From NCBI GenBank assembly GCA_945866125.1, contig CAMBFZ010000008.1:62001-126000 (forward strand): DNA of 64,000 nucleotides, written 5' to 3'. Below are positions 26,968 to 35,880 of this stretch, one piece after another (the stretch's first letter is position 1; each line of letters starts with the position of its first letter). The notes under the pieces are model-generated. The model made no database searches and was not told the origin of the DNA. It worked only from the letters and a program-made list of their open reading frames with translations. The position numbers and the translations under genes were made by a program. Source of the stretch: Bordetella parapertussis (GTDB taxonomy: Bacteria; Pseudomonadota; Gammaproteobacteria; Burkholderiales; Burkholderiaceae_D).

Positions 26968-27197
26968 CGCGGACACGGCAGAGGCAATCGCCTCTTTCAA
27001 GCGCACTATCGAGCGCTTATGCGGTGATTTTTTTCAAATAATTCAGGACCGCGCAACACACCGTTTATGCGCTAACGGCGCCGCAAGGTGCGGCTTTACT
27101 GCGTATCACTTGCTGTTTGCGCAATGTGGATGGCAAGCGGATGTCGCCTCGGTTGGGCAATTTTTCTCCTTTGACCAACATTAATCGGGCGAATAAC
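26968..27197. other. Gene-free stretch after the GGDEF-EAL gene
   Basis: I see no gene here that I can support. At 26980-26997 a small hairpin (AGAGGC / GCCTCT, loop AATC) with three T could be a weak terminator for the GGDEF-EAL gene. A plus-strand frame that overlaps the end of that gene has no recognisable features. Confidence 0.4.
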
Positions 27198-27227
27198 AAA
27201 AAGCCCAACCTTGTGGGCTGGGCTTTT
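27198..27227. terminator. Terminator downstream of tRNA-Thr
   Basis: Arms AAAAGCCCA / TGGGCTTTT enclose a smaller internal pairing and lie 13 bases beyond the tRNA 3' end on the minus strand. The T run on either strand means it may work in both directions. Confidence 0.75.
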
Positions 27228-27239
27228 ATTTGAATCTAC

Positions 27240-27315
<76 letters not shown>

Positions 27316-27325
27316 GAAGGGACGT

Positions 27326-27354
27326 ATTCTAGCAAAAAATCCGCCCATGCCCAA
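27326..27354 (-). promoter_or_regulatory. Promoter of tRNA-Thr
   Basis: On the minus strand TTGGGC (27354-27349) and TAGAAT (27331-27326) are 17 bases apart. The -10 box ends ten bases before the mature tRNA 5' end, so the primary transcript would carry only a few extra bases. Confidence 0.65.
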
Positions 27355-27390
27355 ATTTTGCGATCCAATTACAAGCGGAGGGGTAAAAAT

Positions 27391-28392
27391 CTACGCCCGG
27401 TGATACGCCGTGACGCGCTCGACCTCATTCTTCGATCCCAGAAAAACTGGCACGCGCTGGTGTAGCGTATGCGGCTGTATGTCCAATATGCGCTCGGTGC
27501 CATCGGTGGCCGCGCCCCCGGCCTGCTCCACAATCATCGCCATCGGGTTGGCCTCATACATCAGCCGCAATTTACCCGCCTTGTCGGGCTCGCGCAGATC
27601 GGCCGGGTACATGAAAATACCGCCACGATTCAAAATTCGGTGCACATCGGCCACCATTGAGGCCACCCAACGCATATTGAAATCACGCCCGCGCGGACCG
27701 GTTTTGCCGGCCTGCAGTTCATTAAAATAACGCTGCATCGGCGGATACCAATGGCGAGCATTGGAAGCATTGATCGCATATTCACTGGTGTCTTCGGGAA
27801 TTTTCAACTCCCGCTGCGTCATCACCCACGAACCCATCTCGCGATCGAGGGTAAAACATTTGACCCCGTTGCCAGTCGTCAGCACCAGCATGGTCTGCGG
27901 CCCATACACCGCATAGCCGGCAGCAACCTGACTGGTACCGGGCTGTAGAAAATCCTGCTCAGTCGGCGTCGCCATACCCTCTGGTGCTTTGAGCACCGAA
28001 AAGATGGTACCGATCGACACATTGACATCAATATTGGACGAGCCGTCGAGCGGATCGAACAACAACATATATTCGCCTTTGGGATAACGGTTGGGAATCG
28101 GATGAATGGTCTCCATTTCTTCGGAAGCCATTGCTGCCAGATGCCCGCCCCACTCATTAGCTTGCAATAAAATTTCGTTAGAAATGATATCGAGCTTTTT
28201 TTGTATTTCACCCTGCACGTTTTCGCTGCTTGCACTGCCCAGTACATCGCCGAGCGCGCCTTTTCCGACTGAGTGGCTGATGGTTTTGCAGGCGCGAGCG
28301 ACAACTTCAATTAACAAACGCAACTCGGCCGGTATGGAATTGTGCAGCCGCTGCTCTTCAATTAAATGCTGGGTCAGGCTGATGCGTTTCAT
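27391..28392 (-). CDS. fbp: Class 1 fructose-1,6-bisphosphatase
   Basis: This 333-residue enzyme hydrolyses fructose 1,6-bisphosphate to fructose 6-phosphate in gluconeogenesis. The metal and substrate site LLFDPLDGSSNIDVNVSIGT is intact, along with the N-terminal MKRISLTQHLIEEQ typical of proteobacterial class 1 enzymes. It begins 24 bases after the pepN stop, so pepN and fbp are probably one transcript. No terminator is seen between fbp and the tRNA gene, but a promoter for the tRNA lies there. Confidence 0.97.
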   Translation of the reverse strand: MKRISLTQHLIEEQRLHNSIPAELRLLIEVVARACKTISHSVGKGALGDVLGSASSENVQGEIQKKLDIISNEILLQANEWGGHLAAMASEEMETIHPIPNRYPKGEYMLLFDPLDGSSNIDVNVSIGTIFSVLKAPEGMATPTEQDFLQPGTSQVAAGYAVYGPQTMLVLTTGNGVKCFTLDREMGSWVMTQRELKIPEDTSEYAINASNARHWYPPMQRYFNELQAGKTGPRGRDFNMRWVASMVADVHRILNRGGIFMYPADLREPDKAGKLRLMYEANPMAMIVEQAGGAATDGTERILDIQPHTLHQRVPVFLGSKNEVERVTAYHRA

Positions 28393-28416
28393 AGGGTATC
28401 CAGGGTGAAGCTGTCT

Positions 28417-31098
28417 TTATTTAGCCAGCGATTTGTTGATGACTTCGGCCACATCTTTGGAGAGCTTTTTAGTGGCAGCGACTTTTTTCAGTGCCGCCTG
28501 CATACTCAACTGCAGCGCCGGCGTGTATTTGCGCCAACGATCCATCGTGCGTGCCAGCCGCGCAGCGACTTGAGGATTAATCGCATTGAGCGTAATGACT
28601 TGCTCGGCCCAAAATGCGTGCCCGCTGCCGTCTGCCACATGAAACTGCGCCGGATTAGCATTGCAAAAAGCAAAAATCAAACTGCGCGCACGATTAGGAT
28701 TTTTAAGCGTAAATGCCGGATGCTGCATCAGCTTGCGCACCGCTGCCACTGTCGTAACGGGCGCCGCTGCCTGCAGCGTAAACCACTTATCGATCACTAA
28801 AGGCTCATCGGTGAATTCATCATAAAACTGCTGCAAGGCTTGCTGCACACCTGGAACATGATGATTGACCATCGCCGCCAACGCTGCGACGCGATCGGTC
28901 ATGTTACTCGCATGCTCGAGCTGATCTTGGATCAGCTTGTGCGCAGTGTTGTCATTGAGCTCGGCCAGATACGACAGCACGCTATTACGCAGTGCGCGTC
29001 GGCCAGCCGGTAGCGGATCAGGCCGATACGCACCGGGCGTGTGATTGGCTTGATACGCCGCCAACAAATCGGCGCGCAGGTGTTGCGCAAGCTGTCGACG
29101 CAATGCGCATCGTGCGGTGTGAATCGATTGCGGATCAATCACCGCCATTTGCTCGGCCAGCATGCCCTCGGAAGGCAGGCTGATGGCCAGCTCGCGGAAC
29201 GCAGGATCGAGTGTCTTGTCGTTGACTAGTTTGCGCAACGCGCCTATCAGCAAGGTATCTTGGGCATTGACCTGATAAGCCAGATCGCCCTGACCGGCAC
29301 CGGCTAAGGTCAGCAGACGCCGCGTCGCCAAACGCTGACCCGCCTCCCATCGATTGAACGGATCACTGTCATGCGCAAACAAAAACGCCAGCTCGTCATC
29401 GGTGTAAGCAAAATCCAGATTGACCGGCGCTGAAAAATCACGCAACAGTGAGGGCACCGGCGGCGCGGTAATACCCGTAAAAACAAAATGCTGCGACGGC
29501 TGCGTCAGCTCAAGCACCATCGTAGTTGGCACCGCATGCACTTGCGCTTCTTCAGGCAAAGTCGCACCAGCTAGCTGCAGCGGCAGATCGACGCCTTGCG
29601 CATTGAGTAGTCCGACGGCAACCGGGATATGCAGCGGTAATTTCTGCGGCTGACCCGGCGTCGCCGGGCAAGACTGGGTGAGCTCCAGTGTAAGCGTCTG
29701 CGCCACAGCGTCGTAGTCGGCACGCGCACTGATGCGCGGTGTCCCAGCCTGGCTATACCATTGTTCAAATTGCGACAGATCGCACGCATTGGCGTCGGCC
29801 ATCGCTGCACGGAAATCATCACAAGTAACAGCCTGCCCGTCATGTCGGGCGAAATACAGATCCATCCCTTTACGAAAACCGTCACGCCCTACCAGGGTTT
29901 GCATCATGCGCACTACTTCTGCGCCTTTTTCATAGATGGTGACGGTGTAAAAATTATTGATTTCGACATAGGAATCTGGACGCACCGGATGCGCCATCGG
30001 CCCTGCGTCCTCGGGAAACTGCGCCTGACGCAGCACGCGCACGTCTTCGATACGTTTGACAGCACGGCCGCTCGCACTGCCTATCATGTCAGCAGAAAAT
30101 TCCTGATCGCGGAAAACAGTCAGGCCTTCTTTCAGCGACAACTGAAACCAGTCGCGGCAGGTGACGCGATTGCCTGTCCAGTTATGGAAATACTCATGTC
30201 CCACCACCGATTCGATATTGGCATAATCGGTGTCGGTGGCAATGCGTGAATTGGCCAGCACAAATTTGGTATTAAAAATATTGAGGCCTTTGTTTTCCAT
30301 CGCCCCCATATTGAAATCGCCAACGGCGACGATCATGAACCGATCCAGATCGAGCTCCAGACCAAAACGCTCTTCATCCCAGCGTATGCTCTTGACTAGC
30401 GACTCCATCGCATGCGCAGTCTTGTCAAGATTGCCGGGCTCGACCCATACTTGCAGCAGCACGTCCCGACCCGATTGCAGACGCAGCGTTTGCTCTTCGC
30501 AAACCAATTGACCCGCCACCAGAGCAAACAAATACGACGGCTTTTTGAACGGGTCTTCCCACAACGCATAATGCCGACCATCGCCGAGGTCACCCTGCTC
30601 GATCAGATTACCGTTTGAAAGTAACACTGGGTAGCGCGCTTTATCCCCGCGCAGCATGACGCGATAGGTTGCCATCACATCGGGACGGTCGGGGAAGAAT
30701 GTAATCTTGCGAAAACCTTCAGCTTCGCATTGCGTGAAAAAATTACCGTTCGATACGTAGAGCCCCATCAGCGAGGTATTTTTTTCTGGCTGCAGCACCG
30801 TCTCGATTTCCAGCGTCACCAGATCGGGCGGATTGACGATGGTCAGTTGACCGTCGGTCAGATGATAGTGCCGCTTGTTAAGCGTCTTGCCGTTCATGCG
30901 GATAACGACTAATTCGAGCTCTTCGCCATTAAGAACGAGATCGCGTTGTTTTGCGGCCGGATTGCGCTTGAGCACCGAGCGCGCGGCCACGCGGGTGGCA
31001 CCAGGTTCAAGATCAATCCCCAGCTCGACGGTATCGACCCAAAATGAAGGCTCGACGTAGTCATGGCGAAAAATTGTTGCAGCGGTATCGGTACGCAT
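28417..31098 (-). CDS. pepN: Aminopeptidase N
   Basis: An 893-residue M1-family zinc aminopeptidase that removes N-terminal residues from peptides in the cytoplasm. The exopeptidase motif GAMENKG and the zinc motif HEYFH, with a downstream Glu in LKEGLTVFRDQEF, are present. The length matches E. coli PepN, and the C-terminal helical domain is complete. It is the first gene of a pair with fbp and is divergent from the lipoprotein gene. Confidence 0.97.
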   Translation of the reverse strand: MRTDTAATIFRHDYVEPSFWVDTVELGIDLEPGATRVAARSVLKRNPAAKQRDLVLNGEELELVVIRMNGKTLNKRHYHLTDGQLTIVNPPDLVTLEIETVLQPEKNTSLMGLYVSNGNFFTQCEAEGFRKITFFPDRPDVMATYRVMLRGDKARYPVLLSNGNLIEQGDLGDGRHYALWEDPFKKPSYLFALVAGQLVCEEQTLRLQSGRDVLLQVWVEPGNLDKTAHAMESLVKSIRWDEERFGLELDLDRFMIVAVGDFNMGAMENKGLNIFNTKFVLANSRIATDTDYANIESVVGHEYFHNWTGNRVTCRDWFQLSLKEGLTVFRDQEFSADMIGSASGRAVKRIEDVRVLRQAQFPEDAGPMAHPVRPDSYVEINNFYTVTIYEKGAEVVRMMQTLVGRDGFRKGMDLYFARHDGQAVTCDDFRAAMADANACDLSQFEQWYSQAGTPRISARADYDAVAQTLTLELTQSCPATPGQPQKLPLHIPVAVGLLNAQGVDLPLQLAGATLPEEAQVHAVPTTMVLELTQPSQHFVFTGITAPPVPSLLRDFSAPVNLDFAYTDDELAFLFAHDSDPFNRWEAGQRLATRRLLTLAGAGQGDLAYQVNAQDTLLIGALRKLVNDKTLDPAFRELAISLPSEGMLAEQMAVIDPQSIHTARCALRRQLAQHLRADLLAAYQANHTPGAYRPDPLPAGRRALRNSVLSYLAELNDNTAHKLIQDQLEHASNMTDRVAALAAMVNHHVPGVQQALQQFYDEFTDEPLVIDKWFTLQAAAPVTTVAAVRKLMQHPAFTLKNPNRARSLIFAFCNANPAQFHVADGSGHAFWAEQVITLNAINPQVAARLARTMDRWRKYTPALQLSMQAALKKVAATKKLSKDVAEVINKSLAK

Positions 31099-31223
31099 CG
31101 GCAGCCTGAATGAAAAGGAAAACGAGCAAAAAACAGCAGGGAAAACTGCATTTTACCAAGGAGCGCAAATCATGTAGATGGGCGTAAGATAAACGAATTA
31201 TGTTTATCTCATGGAGAGCTGTC

Positions 31224-31874
31224 ATGCGCCGCTTGGTATTTTTATTGCTCGCCTCGTCAGGTTTGCTGACCGGATGTGCGAGCACCATCAAAAGCGAAGT
31301 CACCGCCTTTCATCAATGGTCACCCGAGCTGATCCAACAATCATTCAGTTTCGATCGCAGTGACGTGCAGCAGCAAGATTTAGAATACCGCAGCTATGAA
31401 GATCTGGTGCGCGGCGAATTGCAAAGGCTAGGTCTCAAGGAAGCAGGCAATAACGACAAAGCGGCGTTGAGCGTCAAATTTGTCGCCACGATCACAGGGC
31501 GCGACGTGCGGATCATCGAGACCGTACTGGTCGACTCGTGGTATGGCACACCTTGGTACGGTCCGGGCTACTACTCGCCGCGCTGGGGTGGCTGGCCGGG
31601 ATACGGCTATCCCTATTACGGCGCAATGTGGCCCAGCATGCCAGTAGCACGCGAGCAAGAAAGGCGGTACACCTTGTTTCATCGCGAACTGAAAATAAAA
31701 ATCACTCAGCTAACCGGTGGAGAACCACTTTACGACGTTACGGTCAGAAGCGACGGCAGTCAAGGCAGCCTCGCCAAAGTCATGCCCTATCTTGTGCAAA
31801 GCGCGTTCACAAATTTTCCGGGGAAAAGTGGCGAACCACGCACTGTAACGCTAAAGATGAAGGCAGAAAAATAA
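31224..31874 (+). CDS. DUF4136-like lipoprotein
   Basis: A 216-residue lipoprotein. The signal peptide ends in the lipobox LTGC, with Cys at residue 18. The mature part resembles the DUF4136 family of envelope lipoproteins; a central Trp/Tyr/Gly/Pro-rich loop (from about 103, WYGPGYYSPRWGGWPGYGY) is conspicuous. Function is unknown. I start at the ATG at 31224, preceded by GGAGAG, instead of an ATG eight codons earlier, because it gives a proper signal peptide. A REP-like palindrome follows the stop directly. Confidence 0.82.
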   Translation: MRRLVFLLLASSGLLTGCASTIKSEVTAFHQWSPELIQQSFSFDRSDVQQQDLEYRSYEDLVRGELQRLGLKEAGNNDKAALSVKFVATITGRDVRIIETVLVDSWYGTPWYGPGYYSPRWGGWPGYGYPYYGAMWPSMPVAREQERRYTLFHRELKIKITQLTGGEPLYDVTVRSDGSQGSLAKVMPYLVQSAFTNFPGKSGEPRTVTLKMKAEK

Positions 31875-31877
31875 AGC

Positions 31878-31955
31878 CTCGGGGGTCAGGTCTTGCAAAA
31901 CCACATGGCCGCACAAATGGCCGATGATGTGGTTTTGCAAGACCTGACCCCCGAG
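31878..31955. repeat. REP-like palindrome with perfect 29-bp arms
   Basis: Two 29-base arms (31878-31906 and 31927-31955) are perfect inverted copies; each begins or ends with CTCGGGGGTCAGGTCTTGCA or its complement. The 20-base centre contains GGCC...GGCC, which extends the pairing. The motif GGGGTCAGGTCTTGCA is, to my knowledge, found next to REP-associated (Y1) transposases in proteobacteria. That makes this a likely solitary REP/BIME-type element. It starts four bases after the lipoprotein stop and could also act as a transcript-end hairpin. No transposase gene is nearby. Confidence 0.75.
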
Positions 31956-31961
31956 ATGTTT

Positions 31962-32126
31962 TTAAGAAAAATACGCTTCGGATGCGAACGTAATCACGCC
32001 GATGAGCATCACGGCAAAAATCAGCAGGATCAATAGCCGCCCGAAATGGGGGCCCTCGTCGCTGCCAACAGGCTGCTCTTCGGGATGGTCCATCGGATTA
32101 TCCGGCGATTGTTCTTCATTACGCAT
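31962..32126 (-). CDS. Small single-pass membrane protein (54 residues)
   Basis: A 54-residue frame starting ATG 32126. The first 28 residues are acidic and hydrophilic (MRNEEQSPDNPMDHPEEQ), and residues 31-48 form one hydrophobic helix (LLILLIFAVMLIGVITFA). AAAGG lies six bases before the start. It begins nine bases after the quinone oxidoreductase stop, so it is probably the last gene of that unit. I know no family. The N-terminal acidic tail would lie in the cytoplasm or periplasm depending on orientation. Confidence 0.65.
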   Translation of the reverse strand: MRNEEQSPDNPMDHPEEQPVGSDEGPHFGRLLILLIFAVMLIGVITFASEAYFS

Positions 32127-32135
32127 GGTCGCCTT

Positions 32136-33110
32136 TCAAGGCAGTAGGATGGTGGAACCTGTGGTCTTGCGCGATTCGAGATCACGGTGCGCCTGCTGCA
32201 CATCTTTTAAGGCATAACGCTGATTGATGTCGATTTTTACTTTGCCACTCTCAACCATCGCAAACAACTCGGCTGCCATGCTGTCAAGATCGCTGCGACT
32301 GGCCGCATAGCTAAACAGCGTCGGACGGGTCACGTAGAGCGAACCGCGTGATGCGAGTTCGTTCAACGAAAATGGCGGCACCGGACCAGACGCTGAACCA
32401 AAACTAACCAGCATGCCCAACGGCGACAGACAATCCAGCGAACCGATGAAGGTATCCTTGCCAATCGAGTCGTACACGACCGGCACGCCCTTGCCCCCGG
32501 TCAGTTCCTTGACACGATCAACAAAATTTTCTTTGTTGTAGTTGATGATGTGCGTGCAACCATGCGATCTCGCCAGCTCGCCTTTTTCATCCGAGCCAAC
32601 CGTGCCAATCATGGTGACACCCAAGGCACGCGCCCACTGACAAGCAATCAAGCCAACGCCACCGGCAGCGGCGTGAAATAAAATCGTCTCGCCACCTTTC
32701 AAAGGGAACGTGCGGCGAAACAGATATTGCACCGTCAGACCTTGCAGCATCATCGCCGCGGCCATCTCAAAACTAATCGAATCGGGCAGCTTGACCAAGC
32801 CGGCCGCTGGCATCACACGCACATCGGCGTACGCACCAGGGGGACGCGTGGCATATGCTACCCGGTCACCCGGCTTGACATGGGCAACATCTGGACCCAC
32901 AGCTTCCACCACGCCCGCACCTTCCATACCCAAGCCCGATGGCAAAGGTTGCGGATAGAGGCCGGTACGAAAGTACACATCGATGTAATTAAGACCAATC
33001 GCATGATGACGCACACGCGCCTCGCCTGCACCCGGTTCGCCGACTTCGACGTCGACGTATTCCATTACCTCGGGACCACCATTGCTGAAACAACGAATTG
33101 CTTTTGTCAT
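32136..33110 (-). CDS. Zinc-independent quinone oxidoreductase
   Basis: A 324-residue medium-chain dehydrogenase of the quinone oxidoreductase (QorA/zeta-crystallin) group. The N-terminal GroES-like domain (GLNYIDVYFRTGLYP) and the Rossmann motif HAAAGGVGLIACQWA are clear, and no catalytic-zinc ligand pattern is seen. These enzymes use NADPH to reduce quinones. ATG 33110, with AAGGTGA upstream, is preferred over a GTG nine bases earlier. It sits between the SDR gene and the 54-residue protein gene on the same strand. Confidence 0.9.
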   Translation of the reverse strand: MTKAIRCFSNGGPEVMEYVDVEVGEPGAGEARVRHHAIGLNYIDVYFRTGLYPQPLPSGLGMEGAGVVEAVGPDVAHVKPGDRVAYATRPPGAYADVRVMPAAGLVKLPDSISFEMAAAMMLQGLTVQYLFRRTFPLKGGETILFHAAAGGVGLIACQWARALGVTMIGTVGSDEKGELARSHGCTHIINYNKENFVDRVKELTGGKGVPVVYDSIGKDTFIGSLDCLSPLGMLVSFGSASGPVPPFSLNELASRGSLYVTRPTLFSYAASRSDLDSMAAELFAMVESGKVKIDINQRYALKDVQQAHRDLESRKTTGSTILLP

Positions 33111-33174
33111 GAAGCTCACCTTATTTTTCTAAACACAGAAGCATAATAATAACGTCAAAATTTTGCCGGACAAC

Positions 33175-33960
33175 TCAATACGTGCCCGGATAGGCGCCGC
33201 CATCCAGCAGAATATTTTGCCCCGTCATGTAGCCCGCGTGGGCGCTGCACAAAAACGCGCAGAACGCACCAAATTCGGCCGGGTTGCCAAAACGTTTGGA
33301 AGGATTGGCCGCACGATGCTGATCAAAGACGGCTTCGGCGCTGCTGCCCGCTTTTGCCGCCATCGCCGACAAGGTCGTCTTGAGACGGTCGGTCTCAAAT
33401 GAACCAGGCAATAAATTATTGATGGTGACGTTTGAGGCAACCGTCTTGCGCGCTACCCCGGCCACAAAGCCAGTCAGGCCGGAACGCGCGCCGTTGGACA
33501 AACCCAAAATATCGATCGGCGCCTTGACCGAGCTGGAGGTGATGTTGATGATGCGGCCAAAGCCGCGCGCCATCATGCCATCCACCGTGGCCTTGATGAG
33601 CTCAATCGGCGTGAGCATATTGGCGTCAAGGGCAGCGATCCATTGCGTGCGCTCCCAGTCACGAAAATCACCCGGCGGCGGACCACCTGCATTGGTGACC
33701 ACGATATCGGGATGCGGGCACGCCGCTAACGCCAGCGCACGACCTTCGACGGTGGTGATGTCGCAGGCGACGGTGGTCACAACAGCGCCACCGGTAGCAA
33801 TCTGCCGGATCGCTTGTGCCGTTGCGTCGAGCACGTCGGCACTGCGTGCCACCAGCGTCACATGCACGCCTTCGCGCGCCAGCGCTTCGGCGCAGCCGCG
33901 ACCCAGACCCTTGCTGGCACCACAGACTAATGCGGTTTTTCCTTGAATACCTAAGTCCAT
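33175..33960 (-). CDS. SDR-family oxidoreductase-like protein lacking the YxxxK pair
   Basis: A 261-residue short-chain dehydrogenase with the cofactor motif CGASKGLG (residues 13-20) and the NAG turn (NAGG, 90-93). The catalytic serine region ITSSSV is present (142-144). However, the position of the Tyr-x-x-x-Lys pair reads SNGAR (155-159), so Tyr and Lys are replaced by Ser and Arg. I recall a subgroup of related proteins with LSN in this place; activity is unclear. The start at 33960 follows GGGAGAACGCA. It is 11 bases after the DMT gene stop. Confidence 0.85.
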   Translation of the reverse strand: MDLGIQGKTALVCGASKGLGRGCAEALAREGVHVTLVARSADVLDATAQAIRQIATGGAVVTTVACDITTVEGRALALAACPHPDIVVTNAGGPPPGDFRDWERTQWIAALDANMLTPIELIKATVDGMMARGFGRIINITSSSVKAPIDILGLSNGARSGLTGFVAGVARKTVASNVTINNLLPGSFETDRLKTTLSAMAAKAGSSAEAVFDQHRAANPSKRFGNPAEFGAFCAFLCSAHAGYMTGQNILLDGGAYPGTY

Positions 33961-33971
33961 TGCGTTCTCCC

Positions 33972-34907
33972 TTATGTTTTTTTTCTGGATAATAATGTGA
34001 TTCCGCCCAAGACCAGCGCTGTGCCGGCGAGTTGAATCAATGTAATCGGTTCCTGCAAAATCCAAGCCGCGAGAAACAAAGTCGACACCGGGCCGATCAT
34101 ACCGGCCAGCGACGCCACCGGCGCGCCAATGCGGGCAATGCCCATCATGACCAAAAATACCGGCAAGACCGTACACAGCACCGCATTGAGCAAGGACAAC
34201 CCCAACACCGGTAATGGTTGCAGCAAGGAAGACAGCGGTCGCAGCAACAAAAACTGCCCGATTGCTGCCACGCTTGAGACGCACATCACGTAAGACACCA
34301 AGCGCGTGGTACCGACCCGTTTGACCAGCTCACCGGAGAATAACAGGTACATCGCATAAAACACGGCGCTAGCCAGCACGAAGGCGCCACCCAAAAACAC
34401 CTGCGGCCCACTGGTCTTGACGTCTTGAATGAAGACCAGCACGGTGCCTGCATAGCAGATGACCAAGGCGAGCCACTCGGTGTGGCTGACACGTTTTTTC
34501 AGTAAAAAAATCGACAGCAGCAGCACAAATGACGGCGTTAAAAATAAAATCAAACGCTCCAGCCCAGCCGAAATATAAAGCAGACCAATAAAGTCCAGAT
34601 AACTCGACAAGTAATAGCCAACCAAACCCAGCAGCACCAGACGCCAGCGATCCGACTTCACCAGCGGCGCCGCACCACGGCGCTGGTGAAGCGCAATAAC
34701 AGCAAAAAACGGGAGCGAAAACAGCATGCGAAACGCCAGCACCGTCATTGCATCAATGTGATGCCGATACAGCAACTTGACCACAATGGCCTTAGCCGAA
34801 AATAGCACCGAGCCCGCCAGCGCCATCGCCAGTCCGGCAAGAAACAGCCGGCGCGCCAGGACGGCGTCGGATATAGCAGGCAAAGTAGCAGTGTTGGCAT
34901 CGGTCAT
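33972..34907 (-). CDS. DMT-superfamily (EamA) permease
   Basis: A 311-residue membrane protein with about ten helices and the two-repeat arrangement of EamA/DMT transporters (for example GLVGYYLSSYLDFIGLLYISAGLERL is the usual end of repeat one, cut here for length). Family members export amino acids, drug-like molecules or metabolites; the substrate is unknown. It is the first gene of a minus-strand group with the SDR and quinone oxidoreductase genes, separated from the SDR gene by 11 bases. Confidence 0.87.
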   Translation of the reverse strand: MTDANTATLPAISDAVLARRLFLAGLAMALAGSVLFSAKAIVVKLLYRHHIDAMTVLAFRMLFSLPFFAVIALHQRRGAAPLVKSDRWRLVLLGLVGYYLSSYLDFIGLLYISAGLERLILFLTPSFVLLLSIFLLKKRVSHTEWLALVICYAGTVLVFIQDVKTSGPQVFLGGAFVLASAVFYAMYLLFSGELVKRVGTTRLVSYVMCVSSVAAIGQFLLLRPLSSLLQPLPVLGLSLLNAVLCTVLPVFLVMMGIARIGAPVASLAGMIGPVSTLFLAAWILQEPITLIQLAGTALVLGGITLLSRKKT

Positions 34908-35093
34908 GGCGCTCGATTGTACTGCGGCCAGACTGACTACCGATCAGTGCGGCGGGACTGATTTTTAAGAGGGCCGCTGTGGTAAAATCCACGCCCTATT
35001 CAAAAGCCTGCACAGGGGCGACAAGCACCCGGCCCGTTAGCATAAAAACATGCGCGGCGAATCGCACGGCGCACAGCTCAGGAAAGAATCACG

Positions 35094-35819
35094 ATGGCAG
35101 GACACAGCAAATGGGCCAATATCAAGCACAAAAAGGCCGCCACTGACGCCAAGCGCGGCAAAATCTGGACGCGCCTGATCAAAGAAATTACCGTGGGTGC
35201 GCGCATGGGGGGAGGCGACATCGCCAGCAACCCGCGTCTGCGCTTAGCAGTCGAAAAAGCGGCCGATGCCAATATGCCCAAAGACAATGTCACCCGCGCC
35301 ATTGCGCGTGGCACGGGCGACCTCGAAGGCGTCAGCTACGAAGAAATCCGCTACGAAGGCTACGGGATCAATGGCGCCGCCATTATCGTTGACTGCCTCA
35401 CCGACAACCGCGTGCGCACGGTGGCGGAAGTACGCCATGCTTTTTCCAAATTCGGTGGCAACATGGGCACCGAAGGATCGGTGGCGTTTTTGTTCAAGCA
35501 TTGCGGCCAATTATTTTATGCGCCCGGCACCAGCGAAGACGCGCTCATGGAAGCGGCCCTCGAAGCGGGCGCAGAAGACGTGATCACCGACGAAGAAGGC
35601 GGCATCGAAGTCCTGTGCGACCCCTATGCGTTTTCACAACTGCGCGAAACCCTAGAAAAAGCCGGCTTCAAGGCCGAGATGGCAGAGATCACGATGAAGC
35701 CCTCGACCGAAACGGAATTCTCGGGCGACGATGCAATCAAAATGCAAAAATTGCTCGATGCCCTAGAAAACCTCGACGATGTGCAAGAGGTCTACAGCAA
35801 TGCTGTTATCAACGAATAA
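35094..35819 (+). CDS. yebC: YebC/PmpR-family regulatory protein
   Basis: A 241-residue YebC-family protein, recognised from MAGHSKWANIKHKKAATDAKRG at the start (shown in part) and a three-domain length. YebC proteins act as transcription factors in some bacteria and have a reported role in translation through difficult codon runs; which applies here is open. A good AGGAAAG site precedes the ATG. The 186-base gap before it shows a TAAAAT element (34982-34987) as a possible -10 box. It is the first gene of the long unit ending with rng. Confidence 0.94.
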   Translation: MAGHSKWANIKHKKAATDAKRGKIWTRLIKEITVGARMGGGDIASNPRLRLAVEKAADANMPKDNVTRAIARGTGDLEGVSYEEIRYEGYGINGAAIIVDCLTDNRVRTVAEVRHAFSKFGGNMGTEGSVAFLFKHCGQLFYAPGTSEDALMEAALEAGAEDVITDEEGGIEVLCDPYAFSQLRETLEKAGFKAEMAEITMKPSTETEFSGDDAIKMQKLLDALENLDDVQEVYSNAVINE

Positions 35820-35880
35820 CGCGTCAGTTTTCCAAGCCGAACCCCTCCAAATCGAACGCCTCTCTCTTATCCGCTGATCC

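Noticed and set aside
26918..27184. Open plus-strand frame overlapping the end of the GGDEF-EAL gene
   Set aside because: It starts inside the EAL coding region in another frame, has no ribosome-binding site I can see and no recognisable sequence pattern.
33961..34284. 108-residue N-terminal extension of the SDR protein
   Set aside because: It overlaps the upstream permease gene in another frame, while a clear ribosome-binding site and the normal family start lie at 33960.
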